Shown here piece after piece: positions 63,772 to 64,000 of a DNA stretch of 64,000 nt (positions are counted from its first letter, which is position 1; every line of letters starts with the position of its first letter). Under the pieces are notes generated by a model. It saw nothing but the letters and a program-made list of their open reading frames with translations, had not been told where the DNA came from and searched no databases. Source of the stretch: DATEPR01 sp036273855. Lineage in GTDB: Bacteria; Actinomycetota; Actinomycetes; Mycobacteriales; Pseudonocardiaceae. Location: assembly GCA_036273855.1 (NCBI GenBank), contig DASUGU010000086.1, positions 31,960-95,959 on the forward strand. The letters are read 5' to 3'. A program made the position numbers and the translations under genes.

Positions 63772-64000
63772 AACGGCCTCCCCGTCCGTTCGTCCGCGCT
63801 GATCTCCCCGGAGCTCCAGGTCGACGTGCCGTCGGCGGATGCTCCCTGTGGGCGGTCAGGCCCCAATGGCGCTTCCTTTAGCGGCATGGTTGCAGGGTGA
63901 TCTCGTGATGGACCCGGCAGCTGGCGGGTGCGTCCTTGCGGGCCGGGTAGCGATGTGAGCGCCGTTTGGTCCGGCGAGGGCTGGAACGTCCGGGACGCTC
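63772..64000. other. Right edge, no supported gene
   Basis: A minus-strand frame is open from 63878 to the edge and might be the end of a gene lying beyond the window, but 120 nt is too short to judge. The T4SS operon promoter is not evident here. Confidence 0.3.

Noticed and set aside
63878..64000. Minus-strand frame open to the window edge as the end of another gene
   Set aside because: Only about 40 codons, very Arg rich, no SD or family evidence within view.

Overview
The window is high-GC DNA with third codon positions almost always G or C, SD-led genes that overlap by ATGA or GTGA, and gene families typical of filamentous actinomycetes. A member of the Pseudonocardiales or a near relative is my inference; nothing here fixes the genus.

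Layout. (1) 1-12.6 kb, chromosomal side: the 3' part of a non-ribosomal peptide cluster. Two serine-type modules on two proteins (the first cut by the window edge) end in a thioesterase whose nucleophile is Cys instead of Ser. An MFS exporter, a SyrP-like Fe(II)/2-oxoglutarate oxygenase, a PaaK-like adenylating enzyme, a SufS-like PLP enzyme and a Tat-exported protein follow in one tight operon. (2) 12.9-16.3 kb, element boundary: a truncated permease gene, a decayed integrase/AbrB module, a 3' fragment of a tRNA gene (probable att site), then an intact tyrosine integrase/AbrB-type module. (3) 16.3-36 kb, cargo: a KfrA-like coiled-coil protein; a two-gene SEFIR effector plus STAND-TPR receptor system whose proteins share a short motif at the effector C-terminus and receptor N-terminus; a complete three-gene pPIWI-RE island (pPIWI, DinG-type helicase, REase); a DUF1917-like protein; a 1,078-aa unknown helical protein; and a dead tniQ-like gene. 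(4) 36-49.4 kb, DNA processing: MobF relaxase-helicase, DnaB-N-like protein, small accessory genes, a giant DarB-like methylase-helicase and a lipoprotein. (5) 49.4-51.3 kb, scar region: IS5-type transposase remnant, group II intron remnant and a frameshifted low-GC membrane gene. (6) 51.6-64 kb, minus strand: a type IV secretion operon (MinD-like ATPase, pilin-like small membrane protein, VirB8-like, VirB6/TrbL-like, PrgI/SCO6880-like, VirB4, VirD4/TraG, NlpC/P60 hydrolase).

Taken together, 14.2 kb to beyond 64 kb reads as a large T4SS-type integrative conjugative element inserted at a tRNA 3' end beside a biosynthetic cluster, carrying a defence island as cargo. Three promoters spread over 26 kb (upstream of the integrase module, of the small gene next to the relaxase, and of the methylase-helicase operon) share the same -35, 16-nt spacer and -10 with an inverted repeat CAACT-N2-AGTTG overlapping the -35. 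This suggests one repressor controls excision and DNA-processing genes together.
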